From: an uncultured Lachnospiraceae bacterium
GTDB lineage: Bacteria > Bacillota > Clostridia > Lachnospirales > Lachnospiraceae
Length of the DNA stretch: 64,000 nt
NCBI GenBank assembly: GCA_910586275.1
Contig: CAJUIM010000001.1
Coordinates: 18,194-82,193, forward strand
Reading direction: 5' to 3'
In this document: piece after piece, positions 1 to 8,890 of the stretch
Numbering within the stretch: position 1 is the stretch's first letter
How the letters are laid out: each line of letters starts with the position of its first letter
Translations under genes and position numbers: made by a program
Notes under the pieces: generated by a model
What the model was told of the DNA's origin: nothing
Databases searched by the model: none
Seen by the model: only the letters and a program-made list of their open reading frames with translations

Positions 1-922
1 TACATACCTTATCCCTTCCGTCCAGCATCTGCCGCCGGAATTCCATATATCCTTCCCCATTCCAAATATCCACCAGACTCCGGTGATTGCAGTCATCCAA
101 TATCCTTGGATAATAAACCGCATAACACCCCACAATTTTTCCGTCCGGATTAATCTGCATCGTATAAAATGCCTGCGGGCATACTTTCACATGCTTCATT
201 GGCAGCCCAAACTGCGTCTTCATATTCTTGGCTTCATACAAATCATCGTTATATGCCACGTCAGGAAAAATCGGTACTGTATTTTCAATGCCAATGGTAT
301 CGCATATATCTCCAAAAATATCAAAATAACGCTTTTTATCCTCTTCCCCGTCCAAAGCAATATCCACAATCTTCAAATACATCTGCGTATCTACCTTATG
401 CTCATAAAAATATCGGATATTTCCCACAAATTCCTCAAAATCAAGCTGAACGCCGCAGACATCATAATATTTCCCAGCACTGGTTCCCTGAAGTGATATA
501 ACCAACCGATCAAGCCCTGCCGCAATCAGTCCGTCCGACATCTGTTTTGTCAGCAGCGACCCGTTTGTCAATACTTCCACTGTATTGGCAACTTCTGCTT
601 CTTTCGCCTTTTTTACCATAGATACAATATCCTTGTGCAAAAGCGGCTCTCCCATGCCCACAAAGCGAAGCGTCTTTATTTTCTCCGGAAATTGCTTCAA
701 TTCGTCAATACATTTTTCATATAACTCATATTTCATTATCGGCCATTCCGTCACAAATTTTCTGTCCTGCTTCGGAATCGAATGATGGCAGTACTTGCAT
801 GTAAAATTACAAGCATATATCGGAAAAAACTGAACTACATAAGGTGTGGATAAAGGCAGGCTTTCCGCCAAATTATTCCTCTTTCCCCCCGGGGCTTCAC
901 TGTTTAATAATCTTGCCTTCAT
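1..922 (-). CDS. Radical SAM/SPASM protein, C-terminus cut by window edge
   Basis: An open minus-strand frame starts with ATG at 922 and runs off the left edge, giving about 307 residues. Residues 38-45 hold the CxxxCxxC radical SAM cluster motif (CNFTCKYC), followed by a GMGEP-type SAM motif. Further on, a CPQAFYTMQINPDGKIVGC stretch resembles the auxiliary-cluster SPASM region. The ATG lies 4 bp after the stop of the next radical SAM gene, so the two are co-transcribed. Radical SAM/SPASM enzymes modify peptides or sugars by radical chemistry; the substrate here is unknown, but the position at the end of a glycan operon suggests a sugar or flagellin modification. The function is inferred from family only. 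Confidence 0.8.
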   Translation of the reverse strand, partial: MKARLLNSEAPGGKRNNLAESLPLSTPYVVQFFPIYACNFTCKYCHHSIPKQDRKFVTEWPIMKYELYEKCIDELKQFPEKIKTLRFVGMGEPLLHKDIVSMVKKAKEAEVANTVEVLTNGSLLTKQMSDGLIAAGLDRLVISLQGTSAGKYYDVCGVQLDFEEFVGNIRYFYEHKVDTQMYLKIVDIALDGEEDKKRYFDIFGDICDTIGIENTVPIFPDVAYNDDLYEAKNMKTQFGLPMKHVKVCPQAFYTMQINPDGKIVGCYAVYYPRILDDCNHRSLVDIWNGEGYMEFRRQMLDGRDKVC

Positions 923-926
923 CTGA

Positions 927-2021
927 TTACTTCTCCTTTAATGTTTCATGAAAAGGAATTTTCGTTACAGCCTCTTCTCCAAATACCTCATCGGAATTAA
1001 CGGGCAATTCATGATTGTACACACATTTTTCAATATACTTACATATAAAATCTTTATCCTGTGCAATGGTGCAGACATCTACATGTTCGCCGAAATATTT
1101 TATATTGAACCCTCTTTCAATGATATCTTTTAACGGCTCATTAAAGATATTCCCAATCGAAATATGGATATACGGACACGGCAGGACATCCCCATACTGT
1201 GTGACCGAAAACATACCCTTCACCGCGATACATCCCATTTCCAGACCATACCCCGGCGTCAGGTGCGAATAGACATGATATTTCTTTTCCAATGTATTAA
1301 AAAACTTTAAATCTTCATCATCAATCATAATATCATATTGTCCTTCCCATGCGCCCACCGGCTTGGCAAAGGATACAAATACACCGATATTCATATTATT
1401 AAAATACTCTATAAAGCGGATAAACTCCTCCGTATAAAGCCTTTGCTTTGTCACCACCGTCTGGATAAAAAGATCTAAGCCGGCTTCCTGACACGCTTTC
1501 ACCGCATCCATAGTATGCTTATAAGATCCTTCATATGCCCGGAATGCATCGTGGCCTTCTTCCTCCAGATTGTCAATGGATAACTGCACCCGGTCAACGC
1601 CGATTTCCTTCAGATGCTTTGCTCTTTCCAAATCCAAAAACCATCCGTTCGTGTCTACATTAATATAAAACTTCTGCGGATCTATCGCTTCCACAATCTG
1701 ATCAAAATCTTTAAACACCAATGGTTCGCCGCCTGTGATCACAAATCTTGCCAGCCCCAGTTCGTCTGCCTGCCTAGCCAATTCCCTTACATCATCCACA
1801 TTCATGGAATGATTGCTGTTCAATCCACGGAACCGCTTAATGGAACAGTGTGTACAATGAAAATTGCAGGCATAATTATACTGCATCTGAATAATCGCAA
1901 TAGATTCCCCTCTTTTTATCTTCTCTTCGAATTTCTGAATTTTTTCATAAACATACGGCTTTTTTTCCTTCAGGCTGTTTCTTTTATTGCTCTCTCTTTC
2001 TGTCAATACACTATCACTCAT
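927..2021 (-). CDS. Radical SAM/SPASM-like protein
   Basis: This 364-residue protein has the cluster motif CNFHCTHC at residues 52-59 and GGEP at 97-100, with a C-terminal cysteine-bearing segment (VTQYGDVLPCPY) typical of SPASM-type enzymes. The start is supported by an AAAAGGAG ribosome site before ATG 2021. It sits 15 bp after the large GT2 gene and 4 bp before a second radical SAM gene. The two enzymes share the general fold but differ in sequence, so they probably perform separate steps. No substrate can be assigned from sequence; a radical epimerisation, dehydrogenation or C-methylation of a glycan component is conceivable but unproven. Confidence 0.8.
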   Translation of the reverse strand: MSDSVLTERESNKRNSLKEKKPYVYEKIQKFEEKIKRGESIAIIQMQYNYACNFHCTHCSIKRFRGLNSNHSMNVDDVRELARQADELGLARFVITGGEPLVFKDFDQIVEAIDPQKFYINVDTNGWFLDLERAKHLKEIGVDRVQLSIDNLEEEGHDAFRAYEGSYKHTMDAVKACQEAGLDLFIQTVVTKQRLYTEEFIRFIEYFNNMNIGVFVSFAKPVGAWEGQYDIMIDDEDLKFFNTLEKKYHVYSHLTPGYGLEMGCIAVKGMFSVTQYGDVLPCPYIHISIGNIFNEPLKDIIERGFNIKYFGEHVDVCTIAQDKDFICKYIEKCVYNHELPVNSDEVFGEEAVTKIPFHETLKEK

Positions 2022-2036
2022 CTTCTCTTCTCCTTT

Positions 2037-4349
2037 TTATAAATTTGTTATTTTTTGGAATAACTCAACCGCTTCCGCTATGTTGTTCACGCCAAATTGC
2101 CGGGCATCTAATACAAGCCCCCCATTATCGCTAAATCCTGTTTCGTACCCTGTTTCGGCAAGTTCTTCTTCCCCCGTCCAATATAATTTCTCTGTTGCCG
2201 CCGGATACAGCACTTGATCATACCACATGCCCAATTCATCATCCAGACACCAAGCATTGTAGTGCAGTTTTTCTAATATCATAATATAATCCAGCGCTTT
2301 CCTGCTCCTGCATCCCGTCAGAATCAGAAACGTTTTCTTAAAATCATGTCCTTGTATGATCTTGTTAAGTTCCTCCCTAAAGCAGTCTTCTGCATAATCC
2401 CTAAAAAATTCTGACCAGAATAAACCTTCTGTAGAGGCTATGACTTGAAATGGGAGTTCCGCTTTTACTGGTGTAAATCCATACCCTCTTGGTGTCTCAG
2501 CCTTTAGCTTATTGATTAATTCAACATTATTCTTGGCAGCAATTGCCATATTGGCACCTAACGACTGATCTGCCATCCCCGCTATTGTCAAGGGGTATTT
2601 CAAGAATAAAAAATTATCATTTAAAGCCAAACCTTTAATCGCCATATTAATGTCCTGTGTATATCCGTCCAGTATTTTTCCCGTTTTATCCAAAATATCC
2701 TTTAAATATTTCCGTCTAAATGCGGTATTGATATAATATAAAGGAATTCCATATATCAAAGTTCCATTTACGTCAGCCTGACTCTTTAAAGTTTCTATTC
2801 CGTTTACCAGGCTCTCTTGATAACAATCCTTTCTATAACTTCTTGGAACAACAAATTTCCCACTTTGCACGGAATTTGACCCTGACCATTGGAAAAATCC
2901 CCTTTCCCAGCAAACCACATTTTCATTCTTATATTGAAGGACCATCTTTTTTAATGTTTCTAAAGCCCAAGGCAGCATGCCATCGTCAGAACCTAACGGA
3001 ATAATATAGGTTCCTACCGCTTTCCCATAAGCAAATTCAAAACTTTTCTGCAGAGGCAAGTCAACCGGTGTTTTATAATATTTAATCCGTGGCTCTGACA
3101 TTTCATCAATTAATTGCTTAACCGCCGTATTGCCTCCCGTAGAATTGTCGGAAACAACAATTTCATACTCTTCTTTTTCGATTCCCCTTTGCTGCAATAC
3201 TGTCTGTAATGTGTACCGCAACGTATAAGCTGAATTTCTTGCCGGAATAACAACAGAAAATAAACATTTGTCTTTTTTCTTCAATCCCTCAATGAAATCA
3301 TATTGGTAGATGCGGCTCACATATTCCGTATAACTCCCTAAATAGCCAAAACAGATTTCATCAAAGTATATTTCCCCCCTATATTCCGATAAGCATTCCA
3401 CTTGGCCTGCCATACTATTTTTCTTTAACTGCATCATAGAGAAACGTGATCCAATCAAATTATAGTAGCTATTCTTCTCAAGCATTTTTTTCAGCTGCTC
3501 CATAACCTGATTTTCATTTCCATCGGACAAACAAACAGTACATGAATTTTTCCCCAGCACTCCCAACAATTTCTCTGTCAAAGCAATTTGTTCCCCATCA
3601 AAATATTGATCTTGAATAAGCAAAAACTGATCTGATGTTCTATCACTGAATTCATACCTTAAAAATCCACAGTTAGGTTCACATCCGATAAAATAATTCC
3701 CAAAAAAGCTGTGCCAAAAAGAATCAATGCTTTTCAGCTTATCACCTATGCACAGCAGAAGCAAGCACAGAAAGAATTTAGATAAATTATACTCTGTCAC
3801 AAACAGTTCCCTGAAATATTCAGTCTTATCTTCCACTGCTTTGGTTTCCCATTCCAATACCCCTTGCCTTACCAAGTCCTTTTCTCGTGCAAGTTCCTTT
3901 TCATAACAGTTCTTTGCTTCTGACAGAAAAAGTTCGTCATAAAAAATCTCTCTGCTTTCATTTGTTCCTGCCATCAATGCCATATATGTATAGTAAGCCA
4001 AAATTTTTTGCATCTTTGCCCCAAAAGAATCCCCTGCCCTCGCCTCCGTCTCATACTGTAACTGAGCAAGCAGGACTCCATACGGCCCAGGAAAATGCCA
4101 GCTTTCCTTCCCGCCAATTGTCTGCCTTACCATATCAAAATTATTTTCATGCAAATATAGAGATGCCCTGACAAATGTATAGTAATTATCAACCGGCTTA
4201 TATTGAAATAAGCGGTCCAACTCCTGATGAAGTTTATCCGATGGCTCTTTCCCTATTTTACGATAAACAGCTGTTAGTTTTTCATTTATCGTTTTTCTTT
4301 CTGTTGTCATAACCCCATTCGTATCTTGCATATCACCTCTCATAATCAC
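2037..4349 (-). CDS. Large protein with C-terminal family 2 glycosyltransferase domain
   Basis: The first 360 residues are helical and not recognised. From about residue 363 a GT-A family 2 domain begins (FSVVIPARN, then EIVVSDNSTGGN), with the acidic SDD at 454-456 in the position of the metal-binding DXD. It probably transfers a nucleotide-activated sugar in the cytoplasm. Start choice is open: ATG 4349, 4343 or 4331 are all in frame, and an AGAGGTG precedes 4331. It follows the NeuB-cupin gene by 9 bp. The unusual N-terminal half might bind a protein acceptor such as flagellin, which is only a guess. Confidence 0.75.
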   Translation of the reverse strand: MIMRGDMQDTNGVMTTERKTINEKLTAVYRKIGKEPSDKLHQELDRLFQYKPVDNYYTFVRASLYLHENNFDMVRQTIGGKESWHFPGPYGVLLAQLQYETEARAGDSFGAKMQKILAYYTYMALMAGTNESREIFYDELFLSEAKNCYEKELAREKDLVRQGVLEWETKAVEDKTEYFRELFVTEYNLSKFFLCLLLLCIGDKLKSIDSFWHSFFGNYFIGCEPNCGFLRYEFSDRTSDQFLLIQDQYFDGEQIALTEKLLGVLGKNSCTVCLSDGNENQVMEQLKKMLEKNSYYNLIGSRFSMMQLKKNSMAGQVECLSEYRGEIYFDEICFGYLGSYTEYVSRIYQYDFIEGLKKKDKCLFSVVIPARNSAYTLRYTLQTVLQQRGIEKEEYEIVVSDNSTGGNTAVKQLIDEMSEPRIKYYKTPVDLPLQKSFEFAYGKAVGTYIIPLGSDDGMLPWALETLKKMVLQYKNENVVCWERGFFQWSGSNSVQSGKFVVPRSYRKDCYQESLVNGIETLKSQADVNGTLIYGIPLYYINTAFRRKYLKDILDKTGKILDGYTQDINMAIKGLALNDNFLFLKYPLTIAGMADQSLGANMAIAAKNNVELINKLKAETPRGYGFTPVKAELPFQVIASTEGLFWSEFFRDYAEDCFREELNKIIQGHDFKKTFLILTGCRSRKALDYIMILEKLHYNAWCLDDELGMWYDQVLYPAATEKLYWTGEEELAETGYETGFSDNGGLVLDARQFGVNNIAEAVELFQKITNL

Positions 4350-4358
4350 GGCACACTC

Positions 4359-5888
4359 TCAAAATCTAAAATTCGCCAGCATTTCCCCAGTTAAATAAAT
4401 GGTAGTCTTTCTTGGATTCACAAACTCCCCTGCTTTTTCATAATAAGAATCATCCGCATAATGTGTCGTTGAAATTTCTTCAAACACACATCCTGTTTCG
4501 GAGCTGAAGCTATGGTCAACTCCTCTTTCCACTACCACAGTCTCCCCCTGCACCACATGGCGTATCTTACCATCACAGACCAAATCCAATGTCCCATATA
4601 ATACTGTAAAAGTCTCTTCTTTCTTTTTATGCATATGCGCCGGATGCGCCTGCCCCGGAAACATTATCAATATTTTTTTACAGTACTCACGGTTAATGCA
4701 GTCAATCATAGTAACGCCTGTTTTCTCAAATTGTTCCAATCCATAATGATGGGACAGCTGACAGGTACTGTCAATCGGAATCACTACATTGCTCTTTCTT
4801 ATAATTTTCATGACCCTGTAAACAATTTCAAAAATATGTTCGGTGTCATCCCTCATGATTACATCATCAAGATACAGCGGCTGATTTTTCCTTATCACCT
4901 TATCCGCTACCGTAATCGCTGCATATTTTGACATTTTGCTTGCCAATACCTGATTAGGCTGGCATGGAAATGCATAGAAAATATCATCATAATCCACTTT
5001 ATCACCCGGCTGCAAATCTCTGTTTGCGAATACGCCTCGCTGCAGAGCCAGCAAATCAGCTTTTTCTTTTTCCGATGGCTCATAACGCTTTCCGGCAACG
5101 CCGCACATACGGTATGCCTGCATAGCAGCCTCCAGCCAATTGCCTACCTGTTCTGGCGTTGCGGAATATCCGTTCAAAGATACGGTATCCGTAGATACCC
5201 CCACATGTTTTTCAAAAATCTGCGCACCTTTGGCGACGGCAATTTTAATCGGTTCCATATTATCCGGAGATTCATGTGTCGAAAATCCTATATACATATC
5301 CGGATATCTGTTTTTATACAAAGCAATCTGATTCATTTCCAGATGCTCATCCGGCGTAGGATATTCTGCTATGCAATGCATCAATGCCAGCTTTATTTGC
5401 CTATGCCTGAAAAAGGAAACTACCCGGTCTATATCCGCCATATCGCTTCCTGCCGCAGAAGCGATTACCGGTAATTCTGTTTTCGCTATTTCCTCCAAAA
5501 GCGGCCAATCCGTAAAAGAGCAGCTTGCTATCTTAATCACATCATACCCTTGCTCGACCACCCGTTTCACCGACACTTCATCAAAGGGCGTACACATTGT
5601 ATACATCCCCAGTGCCTCTGCTTCCTTCTTCAGTTCCAGAAACTCATCCGTGGTAAGCCTCGTCTCCTGAAAACGCTTTACATTCTTTATATCCGTCCGT
5701 TCCTTGTAATCAGGATGGATAAAGCTATCCAAATCCCGGTACTGGAACTTCACTGCAAAATCGAATTCATTTTCGTATTTCTCTGTAACTTTCTTCAATT
5801 CCCGGATAATCCGCCTGCCATGTTCCACATCTCCCTGATGGTTATTCGCCATCTCAAATGTAAACAGCGGTTTCTCAAATAATGCCAT
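4359..5888 (-). CDS. NeuB-type nonulosonate synthase fused to SAF and cupin domains
   Basis: The N-terminal roughly 270 residues match the NeuB/SpsE family, which condenses phosphoenolpyruvate with an amino sugar to make sialic-acid-like nine-carbon sugars. Visible marks are ANNHQGD near the start, KFQYRDLDS, and a CIAEYPTP motif. A SAF (antifreeze-like) domain follows, roughly residues 280-345. The C-terminal third is a cupin with an HxHxxxxE-type metal site (AHMHKKKEE), which plain NeuB lacks. Length is 509 against about 340-350 for ordinary NeuB. The cupin could isomerise or modify the sugar. No companion neuA or neuC is in the window, so the product sugar is uncertain. A GAGGG ribosome site precedes ATG 5888. 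Confidence 0.85.
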   Translation of the reverse strand: MALFEKPLFTFEMANNHQGDVEHGRRIIRELKKVTEKYENEFDFAVKFQYRDLDSFIHPDYKERTDIKNVKRFQETRLTTDEFLELKKEAEALGMYTMCTPFDEVSVKRVVEQGYDVIKIASCSFTDWPLLEEIAKTELPVIASAAGSDMADIDRVVSFFRHRQIKLALMHCIAEYPTPDEHLEMNQIALYKNRYPDMYIGFSTHESPDNMEPIKIAVAKGAQIFEKHVGVSTDTVSLNGYSATPEQVGNWLEAAMQAYRMCGVAGKRYEPSEKEKADLLALQRGVFANRDLQPGDKVDYDDIFYAFPCQPNQVLASKMSKYAAITVADKVIRKNQPLYLDDVIMRDDTEHIFEIVYRVMKIIRKSNVVIPIDSTCQLSHHYGLEQFEKTGVTMIDCINREYCKKILIMFPGQAHPAHMHKKKEETFTVLYGTLDLVCDGKIRHVVQGETVVVERGVDHSFSSETGCVFEEISTTHYADDSYYEKAGEFVNPRKTTIYLTGEMLANFRF

Positions 5889-5974
5889 AAGTAATTCCCT
5901 CTCTTTTCATCACTTCTTACAACATGCGTCCATTATAACATATTAAATTGTAAGATATATACACCTCATTTTTC

Positions 5975-7762
5975 CTACATTCCCATCAATTCCCTCTCCG
6001 CTTCCCGCAGTTCCTCCTCGCTCAGGAAGGGGTATGGATTTTCCAGAAGAGCCGAGACACGTTTGCCTGTCTTGGCATCCACGCTGGAAATGCACTTCGG
6101 TATCTCGTCAAACCACAAAGACCCGACGATATCGCAAAGCACCGCCCCCTCCGTCTCCATCGCTTTCTTTACTGCCGGCCGGATATCCTCTTCTTTTTCA
6201 ATCTTTACATAAGGAATGTCATAGGCATATGCGATTTTTTCCAAGTCGGGCATGAAAACGCCGCTTTGCTCATTGCTGCCCACATAAAATCCGTCGAAAT
6301 TCCTGTCCTGCATAGTGGTAATCGCCGCATACCCGATATTATTGAAAATAAACATCTTTGCATCAACACCGTTTGAGACTATGGTTTCCAATTCCTGCAG
6401 ATTCAGCTGGAAACTTCCGTCTCCCTCAATCACTATCGTCCGTTTTTCCCCGCTGGCATAATATGCCCCCACTGCAGACGGCAGCGCAAACCCCATGGAA
6501 CCCATGCCCATGGAGGAAATTGTTTTCTGCCCTCTCTTATGGGTGAATGCAATATGCCCCGCCGTATTGCAGCGGCTCGTGGAAGATATGACAATCGTGT
6601 CATCTTCTTCGGCATACTTGGAAATTTCCTCCGTCACCTTATAAAGATTCACTTTTTCTTCCTTCTCCTGCTTCTCACCCAAAATCGGAAAACGGCTTTT
6701 CATTCTGCGGCAGCTTTCCATCCAGGCAGAATACTGCGGCAGGCTATCCTCTTCCAACAGTTCCAGCAAGGCATCCGCATATCGCCTCACATCCCCGGCC
6801 AACGGATACACATCCGTCATGGCAAGCTTCCTGATCTCATTCGCATCAATATCCACTATTACTTTCTTGGCCCGGTATGCAAAATGGCTTTCATTGAAAG
6901 CAGTAATCATATTATCCATGCGGCTGCCCAATACAATCAGGCAGTCACAGGTCTGCAGAATCAAATTGGAATATCTGGGTGCCTGAAGCCCCGGGCTGCC
7001 GAAAAACCCGTCTTCATCCGTAGCCATGAAATCCAAAACCCGCCAAGTAGCCAAAACAGGTATCTGCGTCTTTTCCACAAATTTCCGGACCGCCTGCTGC
7101 GCACCCGCAGATACCATTCCCTGTCCCACTAAAAGAAGCGGCCTCTTTGCTTCCTGCAATAGTTCCAAAGTATACTTAGCGGCCTCTGAATAACCTTCCT
7201 CCGCTTCCTCTGTCTCCGGCATATAATGGCGCAGCTGCTTTTCCTCTATTTCCGCCGACTGCACGTCAAGGGGAATGTCTATCCAGACCGGTCCCTTCCT
7301 GCCATGCGTAGCCAGATACACGCTTTTTTCCAATTCATATGCGATATCTTCCGGTTCCATAACTGTCACCGCATATTTCGTCACAGGAGCGGCCATGGCC
7401 ACAATATCGTTTTCCTGCGCCCCGTACTGCCGCACCCCACGCAGACGGGCAAAATCCTCCCGCTTCACCTGTCCGCTTAAATAAATCACAGGCGTGGAAT
7501 CCACATAAGCCGCAGCAGCCCCTGTCAATGCATTTGTCCCGCCAGGCCCGGTAGTGACAAGGCAGACATTGAGCCTTTCCTCATACATGGAATAAGCCTG
7601 TGCCGCTATAGCGGCTGCCTGCTCATGATGGCAGCATACATACTTTACGCCGCTCCTCCCCATGGAATCCACCAAATGCATAATTCCTCCGCCGGTCAAT
7701 GTGAATACATGCCTGACTCCCTGCTCCATTAAATACTTAAAAACATAATCAGATAACTTCAT
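5975..7762 (-). CDS. Acetolactate-synthase-like TPP-dependent enzyme
   Basis: The 595-residue protein has the three-part layout of the large TPP enzyme family. The N-terminal part has TGGG and HHEQAA (catalytic glutamate), and the C-terminal TPP-binding segment has GDGSF followed 26 residues later by NN. Start is set at ATG 7762 because GGAGG lies 7 bases upstream; an upstream in-frame extension to 7864 has no such site. Biosynthetic acetolactate synthase normally lies with a small subunit and branched-chain genes, none of which occur here. In a glycan operon the likelier role is making a branched or carboligated sugar precursor. Substrate is unknown. It is preceded by the longest gap in the operon. 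Confidence 0.8.
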   Translation of the reverse strand: MKLSDYVFKYLMEQGVRHVFTLTGGGIMHLVDSMGRSGVKYVCCHHEQAAAIAAQAYSMYEERLNVCLVTTGPGGTNALTGAAAAYVDSTPVIYLSGQVKREDFARLRGVRQYGAQENDIVAMAAPVTKYAVTVMEPEDIAYELEKSVYLATHGRKGPVWIDIPLDVQSAEIEEKQLRHYMPETEEAEEGYSEAAKYTLELLQEAKRPLLLVGQGMVSAGAQQAVRKFVEKTQIPVLATWRVLDFMATDEDGFFGSPGLQAPRYSNLILQTCDCLIVLGSRMDNMITAFNESHFAYRAKKVIVDIDANEIRKLAMTDVYPLAGDVRRYADALLELLEEDSLPQYSAWMESCRRMKSRFPILGEKQEKEEKVNLYKVTEEISKYAEEDDTIVISSTSRCNTAGHIAFTHKRGQKTISSMGMGSMGFALPSAVGAYYASGEKRTIVIEGDGSFQLNLQELETIVSNGVDAKMFIFNNIGYAAITTMQDRNFDGFYVGSNEQSGVFMPDLEKIAYAYDIPYVKIEKEEDIRPAVKKAMETEGAVLCDIVGSLWFDEIPKCISSVDAKTGKRVSALLENPYPFLSEEELREAERELMGM

Positions 7763-8166
7763 GAATAAACCTCCGCTCCTATGTATAATAAAAAAGCCCA
7801 TGGCAAGCAGAATTCTACCACGAACTACAATGTACAGCCTATATCCTGTCCCCCTATTTTCCACATCCCTGCACTGTTTTAAATATCATCCATGATAAAT
7901 TATGCTAAACAACATTTTTATAACATAGACAGCCATGCCGCCCTCTGTCTTATGCTGCCAACAATAAAATAAGATATATATACCTTCATTTTATGTTGTT
8001 AAATACATATGCCGATATATACTCGTATTTTATATATCGGCACATTTCTTTAATTTAATTATAGGACATAGTTCAAAAATTAGCGGAATTCCCCGACTCC
8101 GGGCAATCTTATGCCATCCGCAGTCCGCCGCTGCCGGTTCTTAAGTTTTCCCGTCCCCTCATCCAC
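7763..8166. other. 404-bp AT-rich intergenic gap inside the glycan operon
   Basis: No gene is supported here. It is the only long break in the otherwise tightly packed minus-strand operon. It holds a 12-bp perfect inverted repeat (separate entry), a weaker AGACAG/CTGTCT repeat near 7927-7955, and AT-rich stretches where a promoter for the TPP-NeuB-GT-radical SAM part could lie. No clear -35/-10 pair could be fixed. Confidence 0.5.
8010..8042. repeat. 12-bp inverted repeat with 9-nt loop
   Basis: Arms 8010-8021 and 8031-8042 pair perfectly (TGCCGATATATA against its complement), with loop CTCGTATTT. It lies downstream of the methyltransferase at 8167-8889. The minus strand has no U-tract after it, so it is not a textbook terminator; an operator or mRNA-processing site is possible. 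Confidence 0.5.
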
Positions 8167-8889
8167 TCAGCCCAGTCTTTCCCGCTCCCAGCTTCTGTCT
8201 GCCGCCTTCGCAGTCAATATTTTCTGAGACGGTGAGAAATCATACTCCTCCCGTTCTTCGAAAAATAATTTGAAAACACTTTCCAACAGCGGCGAATCGT
8301 CTGCATGGCACAGAAGAATGCCATTTTCCGTCACCAATTCGGACACATCCGCCAATACATCATACGGCTCCTCATAGTTTACCGTTCCGTTTATAAGGAC
8401 AATATCGAAATATCGTTTCTGCAGCTGCAGGCATCCATAATCTCCGGCCAGATAACTCAGCTTGGGCAGCCGTTCTATACTTCCCATCCGTTCCATCCAT
8501 GCCATGGATGCCCCGTCCAGCGTATGGTAAGCACAGACAAGGGAAGATTCCTCATGGAAAGAGCCCAATAGTTCTGCCAGATGGCTGCTTAGCCAACCGT
8601 CCCCGCATCCGTATTCCAAAATTCGGCACGGAGCGGAAGACCGAACCAAATATGCCGTCAGCAGCACATCAATCATTAAGACAGGCAAAGCCGTTTCCTC
8701 TTTTTCCTGCTTTATTTTCCCAATCAGCCGGAACAGCGTCTCGATCACCGCCTGATCCCTGTATTCCCCAGGACGCTGCACCGACATTCCCCCGCTGCCG
8801 GAGAGAAAATCTGTTAAGTCCAGCAGAATCCGCTCTTCTCCCTGTCGGCTATATATAAACTTGCAGTCTGTAAATGTTAAACTTCCCAT
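8167..8889 (-). CDS. SAM-dependent class I methyltransferase-like protein
   Basis: This 240-residue protein has a Rossmann glycine motif (ILEYGCGDGW) and a later FDIVLINGT strand typical of class I methyltransferases. Start ATG 8889 is chosen because GGAGGG precedes it and because the paralogue at 9842-10753 begins the same way (MGxxxxxxxxF then a GEERILLDLxDFLS-like segment). It starts one base after the stop of the FkbM gene, so translation is coupled. It is clearly a paralogue of the 303-residue protein two genes upstream. The target is presumably a glycan sugar, by context only. Confidence 0.7.
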   Translation of the reverse strand: MGSLTFTDCKFIYSRQGEERILLDLTDFLSGSGGMSVQRPGEYRDQAVIETLFRLIGKIKQEKEETALPVLMIDVLLTAYLVRSSAPCRILEYGCGDGWLSSHLAELLGSFHEESSLVCAYHTLDGASMAWMERMGSIERLPKLSYLAGDYGCLQLQKRYFDIVLINGTVNYEEPYDVLADVSELVTENGILLCHADDSPLLESVFKLFFEEREEYDFSPSQKILTAKAADRSWERERLG

Positions 8890-8890
8890 C

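Noticed and set aside
7865..8000. Promoter for the TPP enzyme gene
   Set aside because: Several AT-rich boxes were examined (for example TTGTTT with CATAAT or TGATAT) but none has acceptable spacing and match together.
8010..8042. Sigma-28 promoter in the inverted repeat
   Set aside because: GCCGATAT is present on both arms but no TAAA lies 15 bases upstream; the nearest has 12-base spacing.
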